Positions 25,354 through 34,509 of a stretch of DNA of 64,000 nt are shown here, one piece after another. The notes beneath the pieces were generated by a model, which was not told the origin of the DNA, ran no database searches, and saw nothing but the letters and a program-made list of their open reading frames with translations. The position numbers and the translations under genes were made by a program. Within the stretch, counting starts at the first letter, position 1; each line of letters begins with the position of its first letter. This DNA is from Lactiplantibacillus mudanjiangensis. Its GTDB lineage: Bacteria; Bacillota; Bacilli; Lactobacillales; Lactobacillaceae. The stretch lies in the NCBI RefSeq assembly GCF_005405385.1, contig NZ_BJDY01000002.1, positions 186,001 to 250,000 on the forward strand, given 5' to 3'.

Positions 25354-25458
25354 ACGAAATTAAAAACACGGTCTGGTTGGTAGTCCAGACGCGGCATTTG
25401 CCGAGAGTATCCTGCCTCCTTGGTTGTCCAAATTTCGTCATTTATTTTCTTAAGGAGG
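25354..25458 (+). promoter_or_regulatory. yjdF-type riboswitch controlling yjdF translation
   Basis: Upstream of yjdF is a structured leader. P1 pairs ACGAAATT (25354-25361) with AATTTCGT (25431-25438). Inside are hairpins GTCTGG/CCAGAC (25371-25376, 25385-25390) and CGGC/GCCG (25392-25395, 25400-25403). CCTCCTT at 25415-25421 is a perfect complement of the ribosome site AAGGAGG at 25452-25458. Known yjdF RNAs bind azaaromatic compounds and regulate translation. Gene identity and structure together support this call; ligand binding is inferred from the family. Confidence 0.82.
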
Positions 25459-25465
25459 GGTTAGC

Positions 25466-25870
25466 ATGACGATTCATTGTCAACTAACTGTATTTTTTGA
25501 TCAAGGGTTTTACCGTGGCCTATTTGAACGGCGAACATCAGCTGGCTATCAAGTCGCACGGGTGACGTTAGGCACGCAACCGCCAACGATGCCGCAAATT
25601 TGGTGGTTGATTAATCAGCGTTGGACCATTTTACACTGGTCGGCTTTAATGCCGGAAACACAACCATCGCCAGTGAACCAGCGACAACGGCAAGCTCGTC
25701 GCAGCACTAAACAAGGTGGTCGGCAGTCCGCCACCAAGTTGCTTAAATTACAGCATCAACAAAACTTGGTGTTGAAGAAGCAACGGCGGCGTCAAAGTCG
25801 ATTGCAACATGCGGCTGAGGTTCGGCAGAAAAAACAAGCCAAACGATTAGCAAAGCATCGTGGTCATTGA
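25466..25870 (+). CDS. yjdF: YjdF family protein (DUF2992)
   Basis: 134 residues. The N-terminal half (FFDQGFYRGLFERR, GYQVARVTLG, MPQIWWLIN) matches the YjdF family. The C-terminal half is extremely basic, with runs of Arg, Lys and Gln (KKQRRRQSRLQHAAEVRQKK), which suggests nucleic-acid contact. The biochemical role is unknown; the family is linked to a riboswitch that senses azaaromatic, often toxic or fluorescent, compounds, so a detoxification role is inferred. AAGGAGGGG precedes the ATG and is complementary to the riboswitch. A hairpin follows the gene. Confidence 0.9.
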   Translation: MTIHCQLTVFFDQGFYRGLFERRTSAGYQVARVTLGTQPPTMPQIWWLINQRWTILHWSALMPETQPSPVNQRQRQARRSTKQGGRQSATKLLKLQHQQNLVLKKQRRRQSRLQHAAEVRQKKQAKRLAKHRGH

Positions 25871-25884
25871 TTGAAAAGTACCAG

Positions 25885-25930
25885 CCAAATGGCGTTTGAT
25901 TGGAATTAATTCCCGTTGAACGCCATTTGG
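25885..25930 (+). terminator. Hairpin after yjdF
   Basis: CCAAATGGCGTT (25885-25896) pairs perfectly with AACGCCATTTGG (25919-25930). There is no T-run after it, so it could be a weak terminator or an RNA-stabilising hairpin. Confidence 0.55.
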
Positions 25931-25982
25931 TGTCTCAGGCTGGTGACTTGAAAATCACCTTAAAACTAGTAAAATAAAAGTC

Positions 25983-26276
25983 ATGAAAACTGAAATAAAT
26001 CTTGGGCAAGATGCTCAACAAATCCAAATTTTTAAAGCACTGGCCGATCCGATTCGGCTACAAATTTTACAATATATCAAACAGACTGATCATCCAGTTG
26101 CTTGTGGTGAAGTCGGGCGGGCAGTAAATATCAGTAAGACGTCCGGCTCTTATCATTTCAAACTCCTCGAAGCAGCCGGTTTAATTACCGCTGAAAAGAT
26201 TGCCCGAGAGAAATATGTCACGATTAATTGGTCGACGTTTGAAACGTATGTGACGAATTTTACCCAGCGATTATAG
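25983..26276 (+). CDS. ArsR family winged-helix regulator
   Basis: 97 residues. Core pattern KALADPIRLQILQYI (about 20-34), the recognition helix in ISKTSGSYHFKLLEAAGLI (about 56-74), then a wing. There is no metal-binding cysteine pair on the usual helix; one Cys is in VACGEVG. The closely similar protein at 37898-38188 (SCGEIGDQL, NKSTASYHFKTLREAGL) is also next to an MFS gene, and both promoters have ATAGTT/AACTAT palindromes. Its own repressor role on the downstream MFS gene is inferred. Confidence 0.9.
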   Translation: MKTEINLGQDAQQIQIFKALADPIRLQILQYIKQTDHPVACGEVGRAVNISKTSGSYHFKLLEAAGLITAEKIAREKYVTINWSTFETYVTNFTQRL

Positions 26277-26284
26277 CGCTAGTG

Positions 26285-26317
26285 AAAAAGCATTGGCAAT
26301 GGCCGATGCTTTTTTTT
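26285..26317 (+). terminator. Terminator after ArsR gene
   Basis: AAAAAGCATTGGC (26285-26297) and GCCGATGCTTTTT (26302-26314) with one G-T pair and a T-run. It separates the regulator from the MFS gene, which therefore has its own promoter. Confidence 0.85.
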
Positions 26318-26351
26318 GCTTGTTAAATAAAATTAAAGATGATATGGTTAA

Positions 26352-26375
26352 ATAGTTCAAAAGGTTTTGAACTAT
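26352..26375. promoter_or_regulatory. ArsR-type operator before the MFS gene
   Basis: Perfect 11-bp arms ATAGTTCAAAA and TTTTGAACTAT separated by GG. The same ATAGTT/AACTAT ends occur in the 16-bp palindrome at 37851-37866 before the other ArsR-linked MFS gene. Confidence 0.75.
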
Positions 26376-26452
26376 CTTTCCGGAAAAGATAACTTAACAT
26401 CAAGCTTGGTGATTTTTATTAACAAGGACATAAATAGTGAGGGGCCAAACTG

Positions 26453-27817
26453 ATGGCAAAACAACGCTGGGTACTGGGATTAACGGCTTTAGGTTTTTTT
26501 ATGGCAATGATGGATTCGATGATCGTGACGACCGCTTCAACCGCGATTCGAACCGATTTTAAGATTTCTGTTAGTAGTTTACAGTGGGCATTAAACGCCT
26601 ATAATATCGCGATTGCGGCCGTGTTATTAGTTGGTGTCGCGCTAGGTGAACGTTTTGGTCGTCGGCGAGTCTATGAATTAGGTATTCTGATTTTTTGTTT
26701 AGGGTCAATTGGTTGTGCGTTATCACCTAACATTGCGATTTTGATTGGCGCTCGCGTGGTGGCAGGGATTGGTGCTTCGGTGATGACACCGATGTCAATG
26801 GCAATTTTAACGCAAGCTTTACCAGCAAATCGGCGTGGGCAGGCGTTAGGCATTTGGAGTGGTATCGGTGGCTTAGCTTTGATTATTGGCCCCTCTTTAG
26901 GCGGCTGGATTGTGACACAATTGACGTGGCAATGGATTTTCTGGATTAACTTACCCATTGGATTGGCGGTAGTTGGTTTATCGCAGCGCCATTTGCCAGA
27001 AAGTTGTGGTCAAGCTGAACCGATTAACTGGTTAGATGCATGGCTCTTAATTTTCGTGTCAACCGGGTTAATCTGGGCCTTATCCGCCACGACCATGACG
27101 GCCATTAGTCAGCCACTTTTTCTCGGGCTAGTCGTGGTCATCGGTGGATTAAGTTTAGTTGGCGGGGGCTGGTTTATTCACCGTCAAAATCAAACTAATA
27201 CGCCGTTATTGCCGATGCAATTATTTAAAACAGTCGCGTTTATCCATGGTAATGTAGCGACATTTTTACTATATGCTGCGATGTATGGCATTGTTTTCTT
27301 TCTACCTCAATATTTACAAGTTAGTCGACATGCCACAGCGTTAACCGCTGGCTTAGAATTATTACCTTGGACGGGGACCTTAGTGTTAGTAGCGCCGTTT
27401 GCCGGTCAGGCTGTTGATCGTTGGGGGACACGGATTGTTGCCTTATGGGGATTGTTGTTACAAGGCATTGGTTATTTATTGCTGGTTGGTTTGCTAGTGG
27501 TTCAGACAACTTATGTTTGGTTGATCTTTCCACTAGCCTTGGCAGGTGTTGGCTTGTCGATGGGAGGACCAGCTTTACAAAAAGCAGTTCTCGGTGCGGC
27601 CACGCCTACATTGTTAGGTAAAGCAGCTGGTGTTTATAATGTTTTTCGTCTTTTTGGTGGCGCGGTTGGGACAACATTAGCAGTTATCGGTTTCAGTTCG
27701 GTGGGAAGCTATCAGACCGCTAATCGCTTTACAGCCGGTGTTTTGGTGGCTTTTCTCGGCGCAGCAATCCTATCATTACTAGGTTGTTGGTCGGCTTGGC
27801 AACTTAAGCGTGTATAA
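26453..27817 (+). CDS. MFS transporter, DHA2/EmrB-QacA type
   Basis: 454 residues, about 14 predicted helices. The DHA2 motif MMDSMIVTTASTAI (about 19-32) is in helix 1, and GERFGRRRVYELG (about 64-76) is the MFS loop. Expected role: proton-driven export of lipophilic toxic compounds across the membrane. A terminator separates it from the ArsR gene and a perfect palindrome lies 78 bases before the ATG, so ArsR repression at its own promoter is likely. Confidence 0.9.
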   Translation: MAKQRWVLGLTALGFFMAMMDSMIVTTASTAIRTDFKISVSSLQWALNAYNIAIAAVLLVGVALGERFGRRRVYELGILIFCLGSIGCALSPNIAILIGARVVAGIGASVMTPMSMAILTQALPANRRGQALGIWSGIGGLALIIGPSLGGWIVTQLTWQWIFWINLPIGLAVVGLSQRHLPESCGQAEPINWLDAWLLIFVSTGLIWALSATTMTAISQPLFLGLVVVIGGLSLVGGGWFIHRQNQTNTPLLPMQLFKTVAFIHGNVATFLLYAAMYGIVFFLPQYLQVSRHATALTAGLELLPWTGTLVLVAPFAGQAVDRWGTRIVALWGLLLQGIGYLLLVGLLVVQTTYVWLIFPLALAGVGLSMGGPALQKAVLGAATPTLLGKAAGVYNVFRLFGGAVGTTLAVIGFSSVGSYQTANRFTAGVLVAFLGAAILSLLGCWSAWQLKRV

Positions 27818-27942
27818 TCCAGTAAAAAAATAGGCATTGACAGACTTAGCCTGAACTCGTACGCTTATAAATGTTGGTTTAACAACACTTTGGGGAAATA
27901 TGGTGTGGTTGAATTAAATTTGTGTGCAATGGGGGATTTTAA

Positions 27943-28326
27943 GTGTCAAAAACAGTGTCAAAGCCAACTGATCGTTGGATCGGTGGCGTTTTAGTTGGGT
28001 TATTGGTCTTAGTGTTAGCGTTAAATGCTGGCTGGGAAGTTTATCGGTATGGTGGTCAAACCTATTATATGCGTGTCCATCAAAGTAGTGGGACTTTTCC
28101 GATTACGGTACCAGTAAGCTTAACCGTTAATGGTTATCGTTATCGTGGTCGTGCGGTGAATGCACAAGGCCAAACAAAAAAGGTTCAATTTAAAACAAAC
28201 GTTGATCGGCCATGGTCATTACGCTATGGTCAAATAGTTAAATTAACGGTTAATCGGCATTACGGTGTAACGAATTTTAAACCGATTAAAGCACAACAGG
28301 TGCCAAAAAATGTGCAATTACCATAG
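27943..28326 (+). CDS. YxeA family protein (DUF1093)
   Basis: 127 residues with one N-terminal membrane helix (about 13-30; signal-anchor) and an extracytoplasmic small domain: YGGQTYYMRVHQ, then GYRYRGRAVNAQGQTKKVQF, as in YxeA proteins of Firmicutes. GTG start with GGGGGA 7 bases before. Function unknown; B. subtilis yxeA is near bacitracin-stress genes, but no such genes are next to this one. A terminator follows. Confidence 0.8.
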   Translation: MSKTVSKPTDRWIGGVLVGLLVLVLALNAGWEVYRYGGQTYYMRVHQSSGTFPITVPVSLTVNGYRYRGRAVNAQGQTKKVQFKTNVDRPWSLRYGQIVKLTVNRHYGVTNFKPIKAQQVPKNVQLP

Positions 28327-28335
28327 AAATTAAAT

Positions 28336-28378
28336 GCCATTTTATAAAGACTAATTGTCTTTGTAAAGTGGCTTTTTT
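28336..28378 (+). terminator. Terminator after the YxeA-like gene
   Basis: GCCATTTTATAAAGAC (28336-28351) pairs with GTCTTTGTAAAGTGGC (28357-28372) with G-T pairs, and six T follow. Confidence 0.88.
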
Positions 28379-28492
28379 GATGCGATTATTTTGAGCATAT
28401 TAATTGGATCGTTGGTAAATAATCGGTAAGCTAATCTTAGGCAAATGTGACTAGTTCGAGTTAAACAACGGCCGTCAAAGGAGGTCAAAAGT

Positions 28493-28612
28493 ATGAGTAA
28501 AAAAAGTGGTTTTGGTTTGTGGGGGAAGTTGTCGTTGTTAGTAACCGTTGGACAATTAAGTTTAATGATCTACCGTGAGATTAAAGAGTATCGGCACGCG
28601 CGGCAGTCATGA
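28493..28612 (+). CDS. small membrane protein, 39 aa
   Basis: A short gene found by its perfect ribosome site AAAGGAGG, seven bases before an ATG. The product starts MSKKSGFGLWGKLSLLVTVG, has one hydrophobic stretch (about 14-26) and a basic, charged end (EIKEYRHARQS). It resembles many unassigned single-helix peptides of lactobacilli. Function unknown. No partner gene is close: it lies between the YxeA-like gene and galE. Confidence 0.6.
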   Translation: MSKKSGFGLWGKLSLLVTVGQLSLMIYREIKEYRHARQS

Positions 28613-29006
28613 TTAGTTTTTGAATAGCAATTAGTTTTGTAAAGGTATGATATAGGAAATCTATGTCGTATCTTTATTTTTTGTTTAGACATCAACTAAT
28701 TGACATATGTTTTATATTATGATGAATAATATTATTTTCAAATATTCCCTTGATAGACAAATTTTGCAATGGTACCATTCATGCATGAAATCCAGTTATA
28801 TAAGTATTTATCATTTGTTATACGGTTGATAATTTGCATGATAAGGTCGTCCTTGACGCAGGATACCTTTTGAAAAAGGGTCATTATGTATAATCCTCAT
28901 AAAAACTAGGTTAACTTATAAACCAAGCGAAAATGACGTTTTTATTATTAGGATTATGTTGTTAAATGAACATCGCATTTAAAATCAGACAATTGGGGGA
29001 TTTAAG
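28613..29006. other. 394-bp AT-rich intergenic region before galE
   Basis: No convincing gene. A weak hairpin GATATAG/CTATGTC with T-rich end (about 28652-28682) may terminate the small gene. The frame around 28848-28900 (VVLDAGYLLKKGHYV) is short, lacks a start and was not called. The galE promoter is probably in the last 150 bases; GGGGGA precedes its ATG. Confidence 0.5.
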
Positions 29007-29996
29007 ATGTCTATTCTTGTTTTGGGTGGCGCAGGTTACATTGGATCGCATACGGTTGATCGATTGGTTGAAAATGGGGCGGATGTCGTGGTCGTTGATA
29101 ATTTATCAACTGGTCACGAGGCCGCAATTAGTTTAAAGGCTGCTTTCTATCAAGGCGACGTACGTGATAAAGCCTTTATGAATCGTGTGTTTGAAAAAGA
29201 ACAGATTACGGGTGTGATTCACTTCGCTGCTTTTTCGGTCGTGCCAGAGTCAATGACGAAACCACTAAAATATTTTAATAACAATACGGTTGGCATGATT
29301 ACGCTACTTGAGGTGATGCAGGCCCATGATGTGAAGCAAATTGTCTTTTCTTCAACGGCATCGACATATGGTACGCCAAAGAAGATTCCAGTTGCTGAAA
29401 CGGATTTACAAAAGCCGATTAATCCTTACGGTGCCAGTAAGTTGATGATGGAAGAAATTATGCATTGGGCCGATGTTGCCTATGGTATTAAGTTTATTGC
29501 GTTGCGTTATTTCAACGTAGCTGGCGCTAAACTTGATGGCAGTATTGGGGAAGATCATGGCCCAGAAACGCATTTAATTCCCATCATCATGCAAGTTGCA
29601 CAAGGTAAACGTGCCAAACTTCAAATATTTGGTGATGATTATCAAACACCGGATGGCACCAACGTCCGCGACTATGTGCATGTTGTTGATTTGGCTGATG
29701 CACATATTAAAGCCGTGCAATATTTAGCCGATGGCAACCAAAGTGATGCTTTTAACTTAGGCTCTTCAACTGGGTTTTCAAACCAAGAGATATTGACGGC
29801 TGCGCGTGAAGTCACTGGTCAACCGATCAAGGCGGTCATTGGGCCACGACGTCCGGGTGATCCTGATACATTGGTTGCATCCAGCAATAAGGCCCGCCAA
29901 GTATTGGGTTGGTTACCGAATTATGATGATGTCCATGAAATTATTCAATCTGCTTGGAATTGGACGCAGAAGCACCCCGATGGTTTTGAAGCTTAG
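29007..29996 (+). CDS. galE: UDP-glucose 4-epimerase
   Basis: 329 residues, standard length. NAD-binding loop GGAGYIGSH (residues 7-15), active-site serine/threonine region FSSTAST (114-120) and the YxxxK pair Y141/K145. The later motif [15 protein letters not shown] is typical of GalE. It interconverts UDP-glucose and UDP-galactose in the Leloir pathway and for surface polysaccharides. No galK or galT is adjacent, so it may be a second copy used for exopolysaccharide precursors. An MFS-type gene starts 11 bases after its stop. Confidence 0.95.
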   Translation: MSILVLGGAGYIGSHTVDRLVENGADVVVVDNLSTGHEAAISLKAAFYQGDVRDKAFMNRVFEKEQITGVIHFAAFSVVPESMTKPLKYFNNNTVGMITLLEVMQAHDVKQIVFSSTASTYGTPKKIPVAETDLQKPINPYGASKLMMEEIMHWADVAYGIKFIALRYFNVAGAKLDGSIGEDHGPETHLIPIIMQVAQGKRAKLQIFGDDYQTPDGTNVRDYVHVVDLADAHIKAVQYLADGNQSDAFNLGSSTGFSNQEILTAAREVTGQPIKAVIGPRRPGDPDTLVASSNKARQVLGWLPNYDDVHEIIQSAWNWTQKHPDGFEA

Positions 29997-30006
29997 AATA
30001 AGGCAG

Positions 30007-31196
30007 TTGACTAAACAAAATTCAAGCACATCACGCCGTTTCAATAATCAGATGCCGTATATCGCTAGCATGACCATCACGTTCTTTGGCTTTTATGGTT
30101 TTTCGTACTTGGTCTCCTGGATTATGATTAAAGAAACCGGCTCACCGGAGTTACTCAGTCAAGTTTTGACGATCACGATGTTGCCTGCTATTGCGTTAAA
30201 TCTGATTGCAGGCAAAGTTGTTGGTGTTTGGCGTGCCAAAGTAGTGATGATCGTGACGGATCTTTTGACCGGATTGCTATTCATTGGCACTTATTTATTA
30301 ATGTCAGTATCGGTGAACGTGGTCATTCTATTGATTGTTGTTTCCGTGCTTAATAAATCAATTGGTGTTTTTTATAAACTCAGTAATAAAACGATTATTC
30401 CAGAACTATTTGTCGGCAGTGAGATTAAGCGGGTTAATAGTCTTCAAACGCAGGTGCGACAACTATCAATTATGATATCATCAATTTTGGTAATGAGTCT
30501 GTTACTAGTCATCAACCCTAAAATGATCATCTCTATTATTGGTATCTTATTTCTTTTATCAGTGATCTTTGATTTACAGTTGCATGGTCAAAGATCAGGT
30601 AATAGTAAGGCCAGTACCTCCAGGAATCGTTTTAAAAACCGGTTTAAAAGTAGCGTCAAGTTTGACTTGTTATTAGCAGCTATTGGATATTTGGTTGATG
30701 CGCTAGTTATAGTACTTGTACCATGGTTGGCGTTGGTTGTCCTAAAAAGTAATTGGCTTTTGAGCCTGTTCCTCGGTTGTGAAGCGGTTGGTATTTTATT
30801 AGCACCAAGTGGATTAAAATTCTGGCCTCAAGTTAGACTGAGCACGTTGAGTTGTTGGTTACCGGTTTGCTTAGTGTTACTCTATCCAATTGTGCCCACA
30901 ATGATGATTGGTATGTTTGGGTTAGGATTCGTTAGAGGCCTATTTAATGTACATTTTTTTCAAGAATTCAACAAACCGTCGAGGCTAATCAGATGAGCCA
31001 AACAATGGGCAAGACCTTAGCCGTGACGGATGCCAGTACTGTTGCTGGTACGTTTGGCGCTGCCTGGTTAGCGAATGTATTTGGCCAGGGGGTATTGGCA
31101 TTGGCAATCGTTGGTGTTTTTATTGGGGGATTAATGGTAAGTCTATGGGTGATTAGCTGGGGAAGGCAGGCAAGTAATGCTGAAGATGAATTGTAG
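30007..31196 (+). pseudogene. MFS transporter, frameshifted at a T7 tract
   Basis: Likely start is TTG at 30007 after AAGG, giving TKQNSSTSRRFNNQMPYIAS and about ten membrane helices. The frame matches to FNVHFF at 30954-30960, a run of seven T, then reads into a TGA. In the next frame the protein continues as SRIQQTVEANQMSQTMGKTL through two more helices to a stop at 31196. One T more or less in the run would restore a protein of about 396 residues. The cause may be mutation, slippage-based switching or sequence error. It directly follows galE. Substrate unknown. Confidence 0.78.
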
Positions 31197-31237
31197 TTAG
31201 AAAAATAATATATGTACAATGATATGAAAACAAAGTT

Positions 31238-31276
31238 ACGGCCCTGATAGCAATTATTAATTACTATGGGGCCGTA
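31238..31276. terminator. Hairpin between convergent genes
   Basis: TACGGCCC (31238-31245 region) pairs with GGGCCGTA (about 31268-31276), with additional pairing ATAG/CTAT inside. Probable bidirectional terminator. Confidence 0.6.
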
Positions 31277-31296
31277 TTATTGATATGATTCAGTTT

Positions 31297-32646
31297 TTAG
31301 TCATGTGGTAACAATTTCCAAGCTGCTGATTCGTCAGTTGGAAAAATCGGAATGATCCGGTTAACTTCGTGCGCAGTTAGTTTCAAGGTTATCGCTGGCA
31401 GTAACGTGTTAATGCTAGCGGTCGCGCGATCACTGAGTTCAGTGGCGCCGACTAAGCGATCAGCTTGATCAAAGACTAAGATGGTGGTACCAATTTTACT
31501 TTGACTAACTTGGTGATACCAATTATCGGCTAAATGTTGTTCGACAATCCGATACTCCGCTGGATGAGCTTGCGCCGTAGTGACACTCACGCCGACTTGT
31601 GCCAAGCGTGGTGAACTAAAGACAGCGGTTGGAATTGGTGGGTAATCAATCGGATCGGTTGTATGTTCACCTAGTAATTGTGCCAAATAGCGGGCTTCAA
31701 AAGTAGCCGTTGGGGTTAACTTGGGTTGTGGCTTGTCGATGACATCGCCAACTGCATAAATATTAGGAATATTGGTCTGTAAGTGATCATTCACCAAGAT
31801 ACCGTTAGCGGTTGAATCGAGGCCAATCGCGTCTAACGCTAATAAGTCGATGTTAGGTTCACGGCCAGTCGCGTTTAAGACCCCATTAGTTACCAAGGTA
31901 TCGTCTTCAGTTAATACTTCATATCGTTGTGTCGCCGTTTTCTTAATGGCTTGAACGGTTGTCTGTCGTAAGAAAGTGACGCCTTGATCCGTCAAATGCA
32001 GCATTAATTGATTGACCAATGGTTGGTGGAATTGGCGTAAGGCGTGATCACCTCGTAAAATAACGGTCACTTGACTACCGGACGCGATCGCCATAGTGGC
32101 AAATTCCATGGCAATGTAGCCACCGCCAATAATGACCAAGTTAGCGGGCAAATTATCAAGCGCCATAAAGGCCGTGCTATCCATCGCCCATTCGTTGCCG
32201 GGAATTGTGAGTGGACGGGGCTTCAAACCGGTCGCAATCACGATTTTATCAGCGGTATATTGTGTTTCATTAACCGCAATCGTATGGGCATCCACAAAAT
32301 GACCAAAGCCTTTGATTAACGTCATCCCTGAATCAGTCATGCGATGGGTAAGCATGTCAGGTAGCGGTTCGATGATTTTTTGTTTATGACGTAAATTGGC
32401 ATTCCAATCCAGTGTTAACGCGCCTCGTAAGACGGGGTTGAGTTCATGAACTTGATGTTGAAGATGGACAGGGAAATCTAAGGTGATTTTTGCGTTACAT
32501 CCATAATTAGGACAGGTACCACCAACCAGTCCGGCCTCAATAACCCCGACTTTTAAACCTTGTTTTGCGAGGGCTGGGGCCCCGTCAAATGTGCCATGCC
32601 CACTACCTAAATACAAGATATCAAAATCATAATTGGTTGTTGCCAT
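31297..32646 (-). CDS. FAD-dependent pyridine nucleotide-disulfide oxidoreductase
   Basis: 449 residues from the ATG at 32646, nine bases after GAAGGGA. N-terminal FAD loop (LYLGSGHGTFDGAPAL), redox-active disulfide GGTCPNYGCNAK with C45 and C50, NAD loop IIGGGYIAMEFA, and C-terminal dimerisation domain with TAHEVNRIIPIFPTDESAA. In glutathione reductases and lipoamide dehydrogenases the C-terminal partner is a His-x6-Glu pair; here the end lacks the clear HPT motif (it has IFPTDES), so the substrate is not a standard disulfide. Upstream lies an HxlR regulator in the same direction. Confidence 0.88.
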   Translation of the reverse strand: MATTNYDFDILYLGSGHGTFDGAPALAKQGLKVGVIEAGLVGGTCPNYGCNAKITLDFPVHLQHQVHELNPVLRGALTLDWNANLRHKQKIIEPLPDMLTHRMTDSGMTLIKGFGHFVDAHTIAVNETQYTADKIVIATGLKPRPLTIPGNEWAMDSTAFMALDNLPANLVIIGGGYIAMEFATMAIASGSQVTVILRGDHALRQFHQPLVNQLMLHLTDQGVTFLRQTTVQAIKKTATQRYEVLTEDDTLVTNGVLNATGREPNIDLLALDAIGLDSTANGILVNDHLQTNIPNIYAVGDVIDKPQPKLTPTATFEARYLAQLLGEHTTDPIDYPPIPTAVFSSPRLAQVGVSVTTAQAHPAEYRIVEQHLADNWYHQVSQSKIGTTILVFDQADRLVGATELSDRATASINTLLPAITLKLTAHEVNRIIPIFPTDESAAWKLLPHD

Positions 32647-32753
32647 ACTGAGCACTCCCTTCAAACTAATGGTTACTTAATTAGTCTGAATTTTACGAGA
32701 GTTGTTAAGCGGTTGCAACTGATATGCAATTGACGACATTGAGTTAGGCGGTA

Positions 32754-33113
32754 CTAATCGGTAGTCGTTTCCAATGTCTTAATATACTGTGCACCCCATT
32801 GGTCCATTGCTTGAATGATGGGCACTAAACTTTGGCCGAGTTCAGTCAAATGATAACTTGTTTTAATGGGGGTGTAAGTTGGGTCAACTTCCTTTTGGAT
32901 GATATGGTCAGCTTCCAATTGGCTGAGTTGCAAGGACAACATTCGCCGCGTACAACCTGGTAAAGTGCGTAACAGTTCACTGTAGCGAAGTTCCTGTTTC
33001 ATTAAACGACATAAAATAATCGATTTCCATTTACCAGTAATCACTTTTAAGGTGGTGTCTAACGGACAAACTTCACCGTGTCGAGTTTGAGTATTGAGGG
33101 CAGTTAACATCAT
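32754..33113 (-). CDS. HxlR family regulator with N-terminal cysteine
   Basis: 119 residues. Pattern CPLDTTLKVITGKWKSIIL (about 17-35) has the conserved cysteine just before the GKWK helix; in YodB-type regulators this Cys reacts with quinones or disulfide stress. The winged helix ends by about residue 105. ATG at 33113 is five bases after GGAGG. It lies upstream of the FAD oxidoreductase and divergent from an MFS exporter, so it may control one or both in response to thiol stress (inference). Confidence 0.9.
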   Translation of the reverse strand: MMLTALNTQTRHGEVCPLDTTLKVITGKWKSIILCRLMKQELRYSELLRTLPGCTRRMLSLQLSQLEADHIIQKEVDPTYTPIKTSYHLTELGQSLVPIIQAMDQWGAQYIKTLETTTD

Positions 33114-33277
33114 ACGTTCCTCCAAGTTTTTTATTCACTATAACACGGCTTCATAATTTAAGGAAAATTCGGACTTGCCAGGATATCAACTGAGTCTAGG
33201 TTACATTAAATTCCCGTATTGTGTTTTAACTGAAATTTCGTGACAATAAGGCTCATGTAGAGAAGGAGTGTTGCGAA

Positions 33278-34450
33278 ATGGAACGAGAAACCAAGATTAC
33301 CGCCAAAAATTGGTTGTTAGTCACGGGGTTATTTTTGATTGTCTTTATTGTTGGCGCGGATTCATTTATTATTGCGCCATTATTACCGGCAATTGAACAG
33401 AGTTTTCAAATTCCGATCAATCAGGCCGCATTAACCGTGTCCGTTTATGCGGTTTGTTATGCTGTTGGGGCACCGATTTTAGGGCCGCTGGGTGATCGGT
33501 ATCCACGTCAACGGTTATTGTTATTAGGCGTTGGCCTATTTTTAATTGGCAGTGTGTTGTGTGCCGTTGCACCAACGATTATCTTATTCGATAGTTGTCG
33601 GGCAATTGCTGGGATTGGCGCCGCGTTAACCTTGCCTAATATTTGGGCATTGATTGGTCAAACGTTTAAAGGTCAGCAGTTAAATCTCGTGATGGGCATT
33701 ACGATGTCTGCCTTATCGTTGTCGATTGCGATTGGGGTACCGTTGGGAACAGGACTTGCACAATTAGCGGATTGGCACTGGGCTTTTTGGGGTTCTGCGA
33801 TTGTGACCATGTTAGCTTTAGGTGTTTTGTGGGCGGTGTTGCCACCAGTAACACCGATGAAATCGGTCACGACATCGTATTTAAGCGGGTATCGAACCTT
33901 ACTTAAAACGCCGTCAGCGTGGTTAACCTTATTGATCACACTTGTTTGGATGTTAGGCTTTTACACCGTTTATACGTTTTTGGGCACTTATGTGACAGCC
34001 GCATTTCACTTAAACACGGGTCAGTCTGGAATTTTATTTAGTTTGTATGGCTTAAGTAACTTTGTGGCTAGCTTCTTTAGTGGGAAATTGGTGACGCGAA
34101 TTGGTCTGTTACGATCTGTTCAATTAAATGGATTGTTGTCCGTGGTGTTGATCCTGGGAATGATCGGTGGTGCCAACAATTTAGTTATCATTGCGGGGTG
34201 TTTAATTGGATTAGCGTTAGTTCAAGGTTTCGGTGTCACGGCACTTAACGCATATGTCGTTAATCGTTTGCCTGAACAACGTTCGACGATGACAGCATTC
34301 AACAGTGCTTGCCTGTACTTTGGACTAACCTTTAGTTCGATGTTTGGCGGCGCGCTATACTTACAAATTGGGTTTCAAGGATTATGCGGTATCGCTTGTG
34401 CGGCGCTGTTAATAGCAGTCGGATTGGCACGCTATGTAGCTAAAAAATAA
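33278..34450 (+). CDS. MFS transporter, DHA1 family
   Basis: 390 residues, 12 predicted helices. Helix 1 has FIVGADSFIIAPLLPAIEQ, and the loop GPLGDRYPRQRLLLLG (about 72-87) is the MFS motif A. Related to AraJ/YdhP-type exporters of sugars or drugs. AAGGAG precedes the ATG by seven bases. It is divergent from an HxlR regulator. A long terminator follows. Confidence 0.9.
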   Translation: MERETKITAKNWLLVTGLFLIVFIVGADSFIIAPLLPAIEQSFQIPINQAALTVSVYAVCYAVGAPILGPLGDRYPRQRLLLLGVGLFLIGSVLCAVAPTIILFDSCRAIAGIGAALTLPNIWALIGQTFKGQQLNLVMGITMSALSLSIAIGVPLGTGLAQLADWHWAFWGSAIVTMLALGVLWAVLPPVTPMKSVTTSYLSGYRTLLKTPSAWLTLLITLVWMLGFYTVYTFLGTYVTAAFHLNTGQSGILFSLYGLSNFVASFFSGKLVTRIGLLRSVQLNGLLSVVLILGMIGGANNLVIIAGCLIGLALVQGFGVTALNAYVVNRLPEQRSTMTAFNSACLYFGLTFSSMFGGALYLQIGFQGLCGIACAALLIAVGLARYVAKK

Positions 34451-34452
34451 GT

Positions 34453-34504
34453 AAAACCACGTGTTTAAGACTGGAACAAATCCAGTTCTAAACACGTGGT
34501 TTTT
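34453..34504. terminator. Strong bidirectional terminator
   Basis: AAAACCACGTGTTTA and complement form the outer stem, GACTGGA/TCCAGTT the inner one, with T-run. It separates the MFS gene from the convergent DUF1129 gene. Confidence 0.93.
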
Positions 34505-34509
34505 GGCGG

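Noticed and set aside
28840-28900. Possible Rossmann-protein fragment (VVLDAGYLLKKGHYV) before galE
   Set aside because: Too short, no start or continuation; could be chance.
29806-30006. Extension of the MFS gene into galE
   Set aside because: The frame is open by chance inside galE; family similarity starts after 30007.
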